Assembly: GCA_964034945.1 (NCBI GenBank)
Contig: OZ035963.1
Location: forward strand, 65,678,682 to 65,742,681
Origin: Chrysopilus asiliformis
Lineage: Eukaryota; Arthropoda; Insecta; Diptera; Rhagionidae
Length of the DNA stretch: 64,000 bases
Reading direction: 5' to 3'
A program made the translations under genes and the position numbers. Shown piece after piece: positions 24,037 to 34,162 of this stretch (position 1 is its first letter; each line of letters starts with the position of its first letter). The notes under the pieces were generated by a model that was not told the DNA's origin, searched no databases, and saw nothing but the letters and a program-made list of their open reading frames with translations.

Positions 24037-25438
24037 TACAGGGTGCGCCATCTATTCCTCCGGTATGTAAACATTCAATAACTTCGCCATTTGTCAACCG
24101 ATTTGCTTTCCTAGACACGTTTTGGAAACGTCAAACCAGTACAATTTTAACCATGAACCGCTTCACACCGAAAGAACGCGCCGAAATAGTGACGATGTAC
24201 ATTGAAAATAGTCGTTAAATTGTGCTAACTCAACGTGCATATCGTGCAAAATATCGTGGCAAAAAAGCGCCTACCGACAAAACAATTCGGGCGCTGGGTA
24301 AAAATTTCTTTGAGCACGGAACAGTAGGCAATCTAACCTATAATCATCCACGCCCAAGACGTTCCAATGAAATTATTGAAGCCGTGAGAGAGAGTGTTGC
24401 CGAGGACCCAAATGTCTCGTATCGCCACCGAACTCAGCGGTTGAAAATGAGTGGAACCACGTTGCGGCGCATTTTAAAGGACGATCTCCATTTGTTTCCT
24501 TACAAAATACAACTAACTCAAAGAATATTGGCAACAGACAAGTCGCGTCGTATAGAATACGGCAAATTAGTCGGCCGAATGTTGGAAACCATGCCGGACT
24601 TTTGGATGCAAGTTTAAATGACCAACGAGGCACATTTCACTCTGTCTGGCGGTGTTAATAAACAAAATTGCCGCATTTGGGCGACAGAAAATCCTCACGA
24701 GATTCATGAAATACCATTGCATGATCGAAAAGTGACTGTTTGGGCCGGCGTGTGCGCAAAAACCATCATTGGGCCATTTTTCTTCAATGAAGGTGAAACA
24801 GTTAATGGTAATCGATATCGGTGGATGTTGGCACATTTTGTGTGTCCGATAATGCGTGAAAAAGGTCTGACTGACTTCTGGTTTCAGCAAGACGGGGCGC
24901 CATGCCACACAGCGGACCAAACAATACGGTTTTTGCAACAAAAATTCCCTAGACGTGTGATATCGAAAAGAGGCGATATTGACTGGCCACCAAGATCCCC
25001 TGATTTAACCCCCCCAGACTTCTTTTTGTGGGGTTATTTGAAGAGTAAAGTTTACGCCAGCAACCCGAAGACCATTGACGAGCTCAAGACCAGTGTTGCC
25101 ATTTTGACCGTTTTCCGGTCAGATTTGACCGGATTTTGTCCACTTTGACAGGAGAAAAAATGAAAATCCGGTCGACCGGATTTTTAACCGGAACTGAATG
25201 TGTTTTCGACCTTTTTTAACAGTTTTTCAATTGGGAAAGAAATAATATATTATCAACATTATCAATTTTCATAAAAAGAATGTTCACAAATTGAACGCAC
25301 CCTTTATAATTTATAAGTGGAAATTGGGACTTTTCGGGTTACTGCAATAATTCGGGTACATATATGTAAGTTATAATAATATTTCTGGAGATCTAATGTT
25401 TTTTTTTATTTATCATTATTTATAAGAATTTGTTTTAA

Positions 25439-26073
25439 CCCTTGGACTGACACATGAGTCTGGCCAGGTTTTTTCGATTTTATTTTTTGTGTAAATATTT
25501 TTCTAATTGAGCTATCGACTTGAAATTTCAGGTAGCTTCCTAAAATCTATTTAGCTATCTGTCTATAAAATATCAGGACGAAAGATTTTGTAGAAGAATA
25601 ATTGCAAGGACATGATGGTGTACACATCGTATTCGTAACACATGAGTCTGGCCAGACTCCCTTACATTTCAGTACATTTGTATGTAAATATTTCGTTTTT
25701 GGCATGTGTTCAAACACATTTTTATACCTTGCAGTTGATATTTTTATTTACTGTCGCAACTAATAGGCACCTTACACGTTCAATATATTGAAGCAAAAAT
25801 ATTGACCGTGTAAGGCAGGTCTAATGCAAACATAATCTACTTTTGAATGTTGTTTATTCGCTCTTCGACATTTCGGAGAACCAATGTGTTGGATAACGTC
25901 GAAAGGAAATTTCGTCTAGCGTCATTTCTTCAGGTGCTTTCTACTTCTGCGTTTTGCATGAAACACCACCAAAAATACATGAAATTGCATCATTTTTCAT
26001 ACAAATTGTTAGTGGGTCTGGCCAGACTCATGTGGTACGAATATGACTATCGAAGTATGTGTCTGACGGAGGG
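25439..26073. mobile_element. piggyBac-like MITE nested in hAT-c
   Basis: The 635-bp element starts CCCTTGGACTGACACAT and ends with an inexact inverse, ATGTGTCTGACGGAGGG, flanked by TTAA on both sides (25435-25438 and 26074-26077). TTAA duplications and CCC-type ends are characteristic of piggyBac. The palindrome TCTGGCCAGA or its near match occurs at about 25458, 25646 and 26017. The latter two lie within a longer inverted pair. No transposase frame of the expected size. Confidence 0.8.
25767..25818. repeat. Short hairpin inside the piggyBac-like MITE
   Basis: CACCTTACACG followed by TTCAATAT is mirrored by ATATTGA and CCGTGTAAGG, with a loop of about 15 bases. It may be a structural part of the element or a chance palindrome. 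Confidence 0.5.
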
Positions 26074-26157
26074 TTAATGTTATTTTTTAAAAAGAATTTG
26101 TTTTTGTTATTTTTTGTTAAGTCGATTGTACCTAAATAAAATTATATTTCTCCTTAT

Positions 26158-26685
26158 ATATGGTGAAACCAAAGGGTATATTAGATTTGCCTTACCGTTT
26201 GTAACGCCAAGATCTCGTCATCACACAAAAAAATGAATTTCACCAGTGTGTGTAGAATGATAAAAATAATTAATTTTTGCACGTCCGTCCGTCTGTGGCG
26301 AGAATTGCAGGCGCACGGATTGAGCTAGAGACTTGATATTTTGCGCAGATTCGTTTTTCGTAAAATGCGAGGCTAAGTTCGTTAATAGGCAAAAATGGAC
26401 AATTAGTGTAAGGGGGGGGGGGAGGGGGAACAAAAAGGTTTTTTGCGAATATCTCAAAAACGGTGCATCTTATCAAAGAAGTACAAGAACAAAAGTTATT
26501 TAGAATATGATTCTACATAAAACTCCCATACATCAAAATCCGATTGGAATATATTTTACAAAATATTATTGGAAAGTTCGACTTCGCAGTGGAATTTAGC
26601 TACAACTGCTCCAATTAAGATACGAATATCACCATACGGGTTTTTAATAATTGCCAGATTGGCAATTATAGCTTTTGTTATGTTT
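26158..26685 (-). repeat. Family 1 dispersed repeat, copy 3 (inverted)
   Basis: On the minus strand it reads as copies 1 and 2: GCCAATCTGGCAATTATT, then CCCGTATGGTGA, the GACGGACGGACGTGC tract (shorter here), then TCACCATAT at the end. It also has a run of G at 26411-26420. It lies inside hAT-c. Confidence 0.8.
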
Positions 26686-27116
26686 AATTTCTAGGTTATT
26701 GTGATCAGAAATGTCGTTTGCGTGGATTTGACCGATTTTTTGGCCGGATCTAACACGCTAAAACTTTTGACCGTTTTTTCTGACAGGATTCAACAGAAAA
26801 AAATCCTGTCAAACGGTCAAATTTGACCGGATTCATATTTTTGAGTTGGCAACAGTGCTCAAGACCAATATTCGTGCCGAAATAGCTGCCATACCGACGG
26901 AGATGCTCGAAGAAGTGATGGAAAATGCCCGAAAAAGAGCACAGTTTGCGGTGGCCAATAAAGGTGGTCATTTGATCGATGTTGTTTTCAAAAAATAGTC
27001 CACATAAATTGTAAAGGATTGAACTAAATAAAAAAACACAATTTTTTGCAATCTATTGTTTCTTTCAAAAGTTATTCAACATTCTCATACCGGAGGAATA
27101 GATGGCGCACCCTGTA

Positions 27117-29045
27117 TAATCATTGGAGTAAATTTAAGATTGTTGTGCGTCGAGAAAGTTAATTTGTCGTTGGATTTGTGTAGCAAGGATATTCCGACGC
27201 ACATGAATTTCAAATTTATCCTTTTTAAAGGAGGAGTGCTAATTTTTATGCAACGAAACATTCCTTTCACTATTCCCAACCGAATGACGAAAATTCGACC
27301 AAAATCAGTTCAGTAGATTAAAATATGCAAGGAGACGGGTTTTAAAGTTACGGGAGAAGGGCGAATTCTTGTACATTGAAACATTCTTTCATTATTTCCA
27401 ACTCAAGAACAGTCTCTTTTCTTCGTTAGACCTGCGATATCTTAGTGTTTTATCTATGGTTTACGAAAATCGTAGCTTTGGAAAAGTAACGCTGAATATT
27501 ACTTTTTAGATTTTTTTCCGAAATTAAAATATCGCAGATTGAAGTTTTGTGTTGATCCCAACTGATATTTTTTCTTCGAAAAACCGTTAGTTTGCAAGTC
27601 ATTCGCAAAAATCTAATTCTTCACTTTTTTTAAAAAACTTCTCGGGAAAGAGTAAAGATAGCGAATTACCGTGAATAACAAAGTTGTGGGAAATGTTATT
27701 CTCTTTAGTTCATCTCGCTAGAAACTATTTTTTTTAAAATCACGCTCAATCTCGATAACGGTTTGTGACAACTATACAATTTGAATGAGATGTGTGGAAA
27801 AATTATGTCAAATCGTTGATTTTGCAACAATTCTTAATGTGAGACACAATTTTCAAGAAAAAACTTTTCTGTGTTTATGATAAGAAGGGAGAGAGGGGAG
27901 CGGGTGGCAAATTATTGATTTCATATGCGTTTTTACAAATTGATATTTTGCTAAAATCTACACTTTCAAAAAACCGGCATAAATTCAACAAAACTTCTTG
28001 GTATTTTTCTTTCTGGTGTGTAAATTACTTTAATAAAACTATATCACTTTTCAATTATATAGTCATTGATTTAATCATTTGCGTGTTACATTTTATTAAT
28101 TAGTTAAGCCAATCTGTCTGGTAAACATCTGCTTTTTTTAATTAAATAGACACCATGCTAATTTATTCACTCGAAACCTTTAACAATAAATGTAATCAGG
28201 CATCGGGATGTTTTCCCACTATGTGTTTTATACCCATTATCGGGCAGAAATTTATGGCAAGGGGTTTAAGCTTAGGGTGATGGCAATTGGTAGGGTGGGA
28301 AAGCCGTTTGTTTACAAGTTCGCCAAAACTTAAAAGTGGAACTTTGATTCGGGCTGTGCGAAGAGATCAGCTGGAGATTGACTTTAATGAAAAGACTTTT
28401 ATACAAATCTACCGATCCGTATCAACGTGGATAACTAACTAACTTAAATTCATTTTGAACAGTAAAGTCAACCAAAGTGTCATTGAAGCCTTCATCCTTC
28501 AGCCCTTTACAATTTAGTGTCGGGTATCTTTTTATATATATTACAGGGTAATTTAATTCTATTTTCTTCGTAACTAATCCTTTAGTTGAAATGGTTGTAT
28601 CCAATTCTAAGTGAATGGATCTAAAAGATTTTAATTGGATTCACCAGCTACCTGGACAGGTTAATTGAATTTTCAACAACGGTATTAGTAAATAGAAATC
28701 CATATCCGTGTCAACATTACTATGCCATATTTTTGGTATATATTAATCAAGTAATAAAATGTACACAGATTTTAATCCTAAGATGCCATCAAAATGACTT
28801 ATTGTTACTCACAAGAGATATTTGATCTCTTATATCAATGTCAAAATTTCAATAATCTGAAAATCGGATTTTCTCAAATTGGAAAATCTGACAACATTTT
28901 ATCTTCCCATTGAACTTCAGTCAGTAATTTACGTATAATTTATTTTTTGTCTGATCGGGCTGAAACTTGGTGTGTAGAAGTTCTGGGGGACGAGAAATCG
29001 AAATTCGTTATCGGTTCTGCGATAAGTCAATTTTTTCGAGTGACA
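27117..29045. other. AT-rich non-coding stretch with a family 2 fragment
   Basis: A family 2 fragment lies at about 27400-27860 (AAGTTTTGTGTTGATCC, AAAACCGTTAGTTTGC with one base change, and CTCGATAACGG). The remainder has no recognised gene. The last 100 bp contains CTGAAACTTGGTGTGTAG immediately before the satellite begins, and may be a dispersed repeat at the array edge. Confidence 0.5.
27400..27860 (+). repeat. Family 2 dispersed repeat fragment
   Basis: Shares the phrase AGTTTTGTGTTGA(C/T)CC, followed by CAACTGATATTTTT, with 17760-17795, and further CGTTA/CTCGATAACGG phrases typical of the family. Diverged and rearranged. Confidence 0.5.
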
Positions 29046-32000
29046 CCCGCGGATTCGCGATCAGCGACATTTTCCGCGGATTCGCGCGAAATTTTCCGCG
29101 GATTCGCGATCAGCGACATTTTCCACGGATTTAGCGCGAAATTATCCGCGAATTCGCGATCAGCGAAATTTTTTGCGACATTTTCCGCGGATTCGCGATC
29201 AGCGAGGGAAATTTTCCGCGGATTCGCGATCAGCGACATTTTCCGCGGATTTAGCGCGAAATTTTCCGCGGATTTAGAGCGAAATTTTCTGCGGATTCGC
29301 GCGAAATTTTCCGCGGATTCGCGATTCCCGATCAGCGACATTTTCCGCGGATTCGCGATCAGCGAGGGAAATTTTCCGCGGATTTAGCGCGAAATTTTCC
29401 GCGGATTCGCGATCAGCGATATTTTCCGCGGATTCGCAATCAGCGATTAGCGAGGGAAATTTTCCGCGGATTCGCGATTCGCGATCAGCGACATTTTCCG
29501 CGGATTCGCGCGAAATTTTCCGCGGATACGCGATTCGCGATCAGCGACATTTTCCCGGATATTTCGACTCTGATTTGTTCGAAAAATCTTAAACTTGAAA
29601 AGGGCGAAATGTTAAAACGGGCCCCTAGCGGGTTGGGGGTGGGCCAGTCGATAGCCACGGTACCATTAGCTGGGGTGTATCATCGTAGGGGGTTGTGAAA
29701 ATTTCATCAAAAACGCGATTTTCCCACTCCTTCATGCTTTTTTTAACAGTTTTCCCTTTTTTTACAAATTTCACATATTTCGATAAAGATCAGCGATCAG
29801 CGAGGGAAATTTTCCGCGGATTCGCGATCAGCGACATTTGCCGCGGATTTAGCGCGAAATTTTCCGCGGATTCGCGATCAGCGAGGGAAATTTTCCGCGG
29901 ATTCGCGATCAGCGACATTTTCCGCGGATTTAGCGCGAAATTTTCCGCGGATTCGCGATCAGCGACATTTTCCGCGGATTTAGAGCGAAATTTTCTGCGG
30001 ATTCGCGCGAAATTTTCCGCGGATTCGCGATTTGCGATCAGCGACATTTTCCGCGGATTCGCGCGAAATTTTCCGCGGATTCGCGATTCGCGATCAGCGA
30101 CATTTTCCGCGGATTCGCGCGAAATTTTCCGCGGATTCGCGATCAGCGACATTTTCCGTGGATTCGCGCGAAATTTTCAGCGGATTCGCGATCAGCGACA
30201 TTTTCCGCGGATTCGCGCGAAATTTCCCGCGGATTCGCGATCATTCGCTAATCACGAATCCGCGGTCCGTTTTTCGATAGCTCTCGCGGTTTGGCCAGGG
30301 CGGCTATTTCGACTCTGATTTGTTCGAAAAATCTTAAACTTGAAAAGGGCGAAATGTTAAAACGGGCCCCTAGCGGGTTGGGGGTGGTGCCAGTCGATAG
30401 CCAGGGTACCATTAGCTGGGGTGTATCATCGTAGGGGGTTGTGAAAATTTCATCAAAAACGCGATTTTCCCACTCCTTCATGCTTTTTTTAACAGTTTTC
30501 TCTTTTTTACAAATTTCACATATTTCGATAAAGATCAGCGATCAGCGAGGGAAATTTTCCGCGGATTCGCGATCAGCGACATTTTCCGCGGATTCGCGCG
30601 AAATTTTCCGCGGATTCGCGATCAGCGACATTTTCCACGGATTTAGCGCGAAAGTATCCGCGGATTCGCGATCAGCGACATTTTCTGTGGATTTAGCGCG
30701 AAATTTTCCGCGGATTCGCGACCAGCGACATTTTCCGCGGATTCCCGATCAGCGACATTTTCCGCGGATTTAGCGCGAAATTTTCCGCTCTCGCGGTTTG
30801 GCAGAGCGGCTATTTCGACAACTGATTTGTTCGAAAAATCTTAAACTTGAAAAGGGCGAAATGTTAAAACGGGCCCCTAGCGGGTTGGGGGTGGTGCCAG
30901 TCGATAGCCAGGGTACCATTACCTGGGATGTATTATCGTAGGGGGTTGTGAAAATTTCATCAAAAACGCGATTTTCCCACTCCTTCATGCTTTTTTTAAC
31001 AGTTTTCCCTTTTTTACAAATTTCACATATTTCGACTCTGATTCGCGAACAGCGACATTTTCCACGGATTCGCGCGAAATTTTCCGCGGATTCGCGATCA
31101 TTCGCTGATCACGAATCCGCGGTCCGTTTTTCGATAGCTCTCGCGGTTTGGCCAGGGCGGCTATTTCGACTCTGATTTGTTCGAAAAATCTTAAACTTGA
31201 AAAGGGCGAAATGTTAAAACGGGCCCCTAGCGGGTTGGGGGTGGTGCCAGTCGATAGCCAGGGTACCATTACCTGGGGTGCATCATCGTAGGGGGTTGTG
31301 AAAATTTCATCAAAAACGCGATTTTCCCACTCCTTCATGCTTTTTTTAACAGTTTTCCCTTTTTTACAAAATTCACATATTTCGATAAAGATCAGCGATC
31401 AGCGAGGGAAATTTTCCGCGGATTCGCGATCAGCGACATTTGCCGCGGATTTAGCGCGAAATTTTCCGCGGATTCGCGATCAGCGACATTTTCCGCGGAT
31501 TTAGCGCGAAATTTTCCGCGGATTTAGAGCGAAATTTTCTGCGGATTCGCGCGAAATTTTCCGCGGATTCGCGATCAGCGACATTTTCCGCGGATTCGCG
31601 ATCAGCGACATTTTCCGCGGATTCGCGCGAAATTTTCCGCGGATACGCGATCAGCGATCAGCGACATTTTCCGCGGATATTTCGACTCTGATTTGTTCGA
31701 AAAATCTTAAACTTGAAAAGGGCGAAATGTTAAAACGGGCCCCTAGCGGGTTGGGGGTGGGCCAGTCGATAGCCAGGGTACCATTAGCTGGGGTGTATCA
31801 TCGTAGGGGGTTGTGAAAATTTCATCAAAAACGCGATTTTCCCACTCCATGCTTTTTTTAACAATTTTCCCTTTTTTACAAATTTCACATATTTCGATAA
31901 AGATCAGCGATCAGCGAGGGAAATTTTCCGCGGATTCGCGATCAGCGACATTTGCCGCGGATTTAGCGCGAAATTTTCCGCGGATTCGCGATCAGCGACA

Positions 32001-33639
32001 GTTTCCGCGGATTCGCGCGAAATTTTCCGCGGATTCGCGATCAGCGACATTTTCCGCGGATTTAGCGCGAAATTTTCCGCGGATTCGCGATCAGGGCGGC
32101 TATTTCGACTCTGATTTGTTCGAAAAATCTTAAACTTGAAAAGGGCGAAATGTTAAAACGGGCCCCTAGCGGGTTGGGGGTGGTGCCAGTCGATAGCCAG
32201 GGTACCATTAGCTGGGGTGTATCATCGTAGGGGGTTGTGAAAATTTCATCAAAAACGCGATTTTCCCACTCCTTCATGCTTTTTTTAACAGTTTTCCCTT
32301 TTTTACAAATTTCACATATTTCGATAAAGATCAGCGATCAGCGAGGGAAATTTTCCGCGGATTCGCGATCAGCGACATTTTCCGCGGATTTAGCGCGAAA
32401 TTTTCCGCTCTCGCGGTTTGGCCAGAGCGGCTATTTCGACAACTGATTTGTTCGAAAAATCTTAAACTTGAAAAGGGCGAAATGTTAAAACGGGCCCCTA
32501 GCGGGTTGGGGGTGGTGCCAGTCGATAGCCAGGGTACCATTAGCTGGGGTGTATCATCGTAGGGGGTTGTGAAAATTTCATCAAAAACGCGATTTTCCCA
32601 CTCCTTCATGCTTTTTTTAACAGTTTTCCCTTTTTTACAAATTTCACATATTTCGATAATCAGCGATCAGCGAGGGAAATTTTCCGCGGATTCGCGATCA
32701 GCGACATTTGCCGCGGATTTAGCGCGAAATTTTCCGCGGATTCGCGATCAGCGACATTTTCCGCGGATTTAGCGCGAAATTTTCCGCTCTCGCGGTTTGG
32801 CCAGAGCGGCTATTTCGACAACTGATTTGTTCGAAAAATCTTAAACTTGAAAAGGGCGAAATGTTAAAACGGGCCCCTAGCGGGTTGGGGGTGGTGCCAG
32901 TCGATAGCCAGGGTACCATTAGCTGGGGTGTATCATCGTAGGGGGTTGCGAAAATTTCATCAAAAACGCGATTTTCCCACTCCTTCATGCTTTTTTTAAC
33001 AGTTTTCCCTTTTTTACAAATTTCACATATTTCGATAATCAGCGATCAGCGAGGGAAATTTTCCGCGGATTCGCGATCAGCGACATTTGCCGCGGATTTA
33101 GCGCGAAATTTTCCGCGGATTCGCGATCAGCGACATTTTCCGCGGATTCGCGATCAGCGACATTTTCCGCGGATTCGGGATCAGCGATCAGCGAGGGAAA
33201 TTTTCCGCGGATTCGCGATCAGCGACATTTTCCGCGGATTTAGCGCGAAATTTTCCGCGGATTCGCGATCAGCGACATTTTCCGCGGATTTGCGATCAGC
33301 GAAATTTTCCGCGGATTCGCGATCAGCGACATTTTCCGCGGATTCGCGCGAAATTTTCCGCGGATTCGCGATCAGCGACATTTTCCGCGGATTTAGCGCG
33401 AAATTTTCCGCGGATTCGCGATCAGCGACAGTTTCCGCGGATTCGCGCGAAATTTTCCGCGGATTTAGCGCGAAATTTTCCGCGGATTCGCGATCAGGGC
33501 GGCTATTTCGACTCTGATTTGTTCGAAAAATCTTAAACTTGAAAAGGGCGAAATGTTAAAACGGGCCCCTAGCGGGTTGGGGGTGGTGCCAGTCGATAGC
33601 CAGGGTACCATTAGCTGGGGTGTATCATCGTAGGGGGTT
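29046..33639 (+). repeat. Irregular left edge of the satellite
   Basis: Spacer distances here (746, 507, 350, 515, 424, 332, 379, 692) do not repeat in order. Words carry private changes (GCGGATACGCGATTCGCG, TTTTCTGCGG, TTTCAGCGG, AAGTATCCGC), and the spacers vary at several bases and in length. This is what is expected at the boundary of an array homogenised by unequal exchange. Confidence 0.75.
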
Positions 33640-34162
33640 GTGAAAATTTCATCAAAAACGCGATTTTCCCACTCCTTCATGCTTTTTTTAACAGTTTTCC
33701 CTTTTTTACAAATTTCACATATTTCGATAAAGATCAGCGATCAGCGAGGGAAATTTTCCGCGGATTCGCGATCAGCGACATTTTCCGCGGATTCGCAATC
33801 AGCGATTAGCGAGGGAAATTTTCCGCGGATTCGCGCGAAATTTTCCGCGGATTCGCGATCAGCGACATTTTCCGCGGATTTAGCGCGAAATTTTCCGCGG
33901 ATTCGCGATCAGCGACATTTTCCGCGGATTCGGGATCAGCGAGGGAAATTTTCCGCGGATTCGCGATCAGCGACATTTTCCGCGGATTTAGCGCGAAATT
34001 TTCCGCGGATTCGCGATCAGGGCGGCTATTTCGACTCTGATTTGTTCGAAAAATCTTAAACTTGAAAAGGGCGAAATGTTAAAACGGGCCCCTAGCGGGT
34101 TGGGGGTGGTGCCAGTCGATAGCCAGGGTACCATTAGCTGGGGTGTATCATCGTAGGGGGTT

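Larger units (their letters stand above)
25091..26857. mobile_element. Non-autonomous hAT-type element inside the transposase (hAT-c)
   Basis: The 1767-bp element starts CAGTGTTGCCA and ends TGGCAACAGTG, flanked by a perfect 8-bp duplication CTCAAGAC (25083-25090 and 26858-26865). The terminal 100-200 bp at each end are rich in TTTGACCGGA and its inverse, typical of subterminal binding-site arrays. No transposase frame. It carries a piggyBac-like MITE and an inverted family 1 copy. Confidence 0.92.
24153..26998 (+). pseudogene. Mariner (DD41D) transposase pseudogene, interrupted
   Basis: When intact this enzyme binds the inverted ends with an N-terminal helix-turn-helix region and cuts and joins DNA with a DDD catalytic triad. 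Here the frame opens with MNRFTPKERAEIV at 24153. It has an in-frame TAA at 24216-24218 (codon 22) and another at 24615-24617 (codon 155). The third conserved block FQQDGAPCHT puts the second aspartate at codon 247, and WPPRSPDLTPPDFF puts the third at codon 289, with 41 residues between (DD41D). The first catalytic aspartate, expected in a TDEAHF-type motif, is asparagine here (TNEAHF, codon 158). At 25091 the frame is split by a hAT-type element. The C-terminal 44 codons resume at 26866 and end with TAG at 26996. Without the insertion the product would be about 356 residues, normal for the family. It is a dead copy. Confidence 0.93.
24039..27114 (+). mobile_element. Mariner-superfamily element, rosa-type (DD41D), interrupted
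   Basis: Perfect 29-bp inverted ends (24039-24067 and 27086-27114, starting CAGGGTGCGCCATC) are flanked by TA on both sides (24037-24038 and 27115-27116), the target duplication of Tc1/mariner elements. Weaker similarity continues inward. Subtracting the 1767-bp hAT-type insertion and its 8-bp duplication leaves about 1301 bp, the usual size of a mariner. The transposase gene between the ends is decayed, so this copy is not autonomous. Confidence 0.95.

Noticed and set aside
24373..24941. Minus-strand open frames opposite the transposase
   Set aside because: They are shadows of the transposase frame, which has clear family motifs on the plus strand.
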